The notes beneath the pieces were generated by a model. The model had not been told where the DNA came from and made no database searches. It saw nothing but the letters and a program-made list of their open reading frames with translations. From contig JAFYLV010000084.1 of assembly GCA_017556885.1 (NCBI GenBank), forward strand, positions 1 to 15,183: a stretch of DNA of 15,183 nucleotides, in the 5' to 3' direction. The stretch comes from Clostridia bacterium (GTDB lineage: Bacteria > Bacillota > Clostridia > Oscillospirales > QAMX01). The position numbers and the translations under genes were made by a program. Positions 13,690 to 15,183 of the stretch are shown here, piece after piece; the stretch's first letter is position 1, and the number at the start of each line of letters is the position of its first letter.

Positions 13690-13929
13690 AAGCGCAGCGA
13701 CGGAAGAACCGGCGTGTTGCGACCCCGGAAAGAGAGAGCCGACGGCAGGTGTGAGTCGGACCGGGCGCACCGCTTTTCCGCTTCCCGAGCGTCCGGCGAT
13801 GAGTCGGCGGGCCGGCGGCCCTTATCCCGCCCTACGAGTGGTCCCGGTGTGTTTTTTTGCCGGGGCAATTTGGGTGGCAACACGGAATCACATCCGTCCC
13901 ATGTTTTATACGTGGGACGGATTTTTTTA
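13690..13929 (+). promoter_or_regulatory. T-box riboswitch, serine-specific
   Basis: Stem I runs from about 13699 (GACGGAAG) to 13793 (CTTC...CGTC), with an AGAGAG region and a CCGAC...GTCGG upper hairpin. The likely specifier codon is TCC at 13777-13779 (Ser), followed by G just before the closing stem, as is usual. A GGCGGG/CCCGCC hairpin follows, then stem III (CCCGG 13843-13847 with CCGGG 13860-13864). The conserved T-box AATTTGGGTGGCAACACGG is at 13867-13885. Its TGGC would pair with tRNA ending GCCA, matching the G discriminator base of tRNA-Ser. ACGG (13882-13885) can pair with CCGT (13894-13897) as antiterminator. Uncharged tRNA-Ser should permit serS transcription. The T-box itself is certain; the specifier assignment is less so. 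Confidence 0.93.
13892..13929 (+). terminator. Intrinsic terminator of the serS T-box leader
   Basis: ATCCGTCCCA (13892-13901) pairs with TGGGACGGAT (13913-13922), followed by a run of seven T. Its 5' arm contains the CCGT needed by the antiterminator, so the two folds exclude each other. Confidence 0.93.
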
Positions 13930-13965
13930 TTTTCACAATTTACAACCGAAAGGAGATCTTTATAC

Positions 13966-15183
13966 ATGCTGGATATTCGTTTTGTCCGGGAGAATCCCGA
14001 ACTGGTCAAGGAAAACATCCGCAAAAAGTATCAGGATCACAAACTTGAGCTGGTGGACGAGGTCATCGAGCTGGACCGCCAGTGCCGCGCCGCAAAGCAG
14101 ACGGCCGACGATCTGCGTGCCGAGCGAAACAAGTACTCCAAGATGATCGGCGGTCTGATGGCCAAGGGTCAGCGCGAGGAGGCCGAGGCCACCAAAAAGC
14201 TGGTCACCGAGAAGGCCGAGGCGCTTGCCGCCGCCGAGAAGAGCGAGGAAGAGCTCGCCGAGGCCGTCAAGAAGATCATGATGGTCATCCCCAACATCAT
14301 CGGACCCGAGGTGCCCATCGGCAAGGACGACAGCGAGAATGTGGAAGTTCAGCGCTACGGCGAGCCCGTTGTGCCCGATTTTGACGTTCCCTATCACACC
14401 GATATCATGGAGACCTTCGCCGGCATCGATCTGGATGCTGCCCGCAAAGTGGCCGGCAACGGCTTCTATTATCTGATGGGAGATATCGCCCGTCTGCACT
14501 CCGCCGTTATCTCCTACGCCCGCGACTTTATGATCGACCGCGGCTTTACCTACTGTATCCCCCCCTACATGATCCGCAGCGAGGTCGTCACCGGCGTTAT
14601 GAGCTTTGCGGAGATGGAAGCCATGATGTACAAGATCGAGGGCGAGGATCTCTTCCTCATCGGTACCTCCGAGCATTCCATGATCGGTAAGTTCATCGAC
14701 ACCATCCATGATGAGGCGGCGCTGCCCTACACCCTCACCAGCTACTCTCCCTGCTTCCGCAAGGAAAAAGGTGCCCACGGTCTGGAGGAGCGCGGTGTCT
14801 ACCGCATCCACCAGTTTGAGAAGCAGGAGATGATCGTCGTCTGCCGTCCCGAGGAGAGCCCCATGTGGTTTGACAAGCTCTGGCAGAACACCGTCGACCT
14901 CTTCCGTTCCATGGATATTCCCGTGCGCACGCTGGAGTGCTGCTCCGGTGACCTCGCAGACCTGAAGGTCCGCTCCATCGACGTGGAAGCCTGGTCTCCC
15001 CGCCAGAAGAAGTATTTCGAGGTCGGTTCCTGCTCCAACCTCGGTGATGCCCAGGCCCGCCGCCTGAAGATCCGCGTCAACGGAGAGAAGGGCAAATATT
15101 TTGCCCACACTCTCAACAACACCGTCGTTGCCCCGCCGAGAATGCTCATCGCGTTCCTGGAGAATAACCTGCAGGCCGACGGA
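13966..15183 (+). CDS. serS: Seryl-tRNA synthetase, 3' end outside window
   Basis: Class II synthetase that charges tRNA-Ser. The 406 codons present cover nearly the whole enzyme (about 425 expected). The first 110 residues are the N-terminal helical arm, rich in Lys/Glu/Ala, that holds the long variable arm of tRNA-Ser. The catalytic domain has GTSEHSM (233-239), motif 2 FRKEKGAHGLEERGVYRIHQFEK (starting at Phe264), DVEAWSPRQKKYFEV (339-353), SCSNLGDAQARR (355-366) and the motif 3 region NNTVVAPPRMLIAFLEN (384-400), with Arg392 kept. The motif 2 loop (KGAHGLEERG) and motif 3 (APPRML) differ from the common bacterial EAGAAGRDTRG and AVGRTL, so this is a divergent clostridial subtype. AAGGAG lies 10 bases before the ATG. 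It is regulated by the serine T-box just upstream. Confidence 0.96.
   Translation, partial: MLDIRFVRENPELVKENIRKKYQDHKLELVDEVIELDRQCRAAKQTADDLRAERNKYSKMIGGLMAKGQREEAEATKKLVTEKAEALAAAEKSEEELAEAVKKIMMVIPNIIGPEVPIGKDDSENVEVQRYGEPVVPDFDVPYHTDIMETFAGIDLDAARKVAGNGFYYLMGDIARLHSAVISYARDFMIDRGFTYCIPPYMIRSEVVTGVMSFAEMEAMMYKIEGEDLFLIGTSEHSMIGKFIDTIHDEAALPYTLTSYSPCFRKEKGAHGLEERGVYRIHQFEKQEMIVVCRPEESPMWFDKLWQNTVDLFRSMDIPVRTLECCSGDLADLKVRSIDVEAWSPRQKKYFEVGSCSNLGDAQARRLKIRVNGEKGKYFAHTLNNTVVAPPRMLIAFLENNLQADG

Noticed and set aside
13960..15108. Minus-strand frame of 382 codons opposite serS
   Set aside because: Shadow of serS, which has class II motifs and a T-box leader.

Overview
The window reads as chromosomal DNA of a GC-rich Gram-positive anaerobe of class Clostridia, most likely Oscillospirales. 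The lineage is inferred from three things: a ZTP (pfl) riboswitch before purE, a T-box leader before serS, and the family types present (a purF-like protein starting MGGFFG, RNHCP zinc protein, class A PBP, clostridial-type SerRS). Starts include ATG, GTG and TTG, with strong AGGAGG-type ribosome sites. No rRNA, tRNA, CRISPR array, insertion sequence or integrase was seen.

Layout. (1) 1-1466, minus strand: a purine operon. A consensus promoter is followed by a ZTP riboswitch overlapping an intrinsic terminator, then purE, then a purF-like gene that runs off the left edge. (2) 1545-4092, minus: a class A penicillin-binding protein with its own terminator; the start is probably a TTG. (3) 4182-4577, plus: two abutting hairpins and a small membrane-anchored protein. 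Its stop codon overlaps that of the convergent operon to its right. (4) 4574-9974, minus: an apparent operon of a Gfo/Idh/MocA oxidoreductase, valS, folC and a small RNHCP zinc protein, read from one promoter at about 9946-9974. (5) 10002-11497, plus: a strong promoter, two tandem paralogous histidine phosphatases of equal length, and a strong terminator. (6) 11510-13581, plus: a two-gene cassette of visibly more AT-rich composition, encoding a PD-(D/E)XK nuclease-like protein and an ADP-ribosylglycohydrolase. (7) 13637-15183, plus: promoter, serine T-box leader with terminator, and serS, cut by the right edge at codon 406.

Most of the window is housekeeping (purines, cell wall, aminoacylation, folate). 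The least ordinary parts are the nuclease/ADP-ribosylglycohydrolase cassette, the purF-like protein that lacks the catalytic cysteine of its amidotransferase domain, and the duplicated phosphatases. The cassette is the best candidate for a poorly described system, but a defence or stress role for it is only inference.
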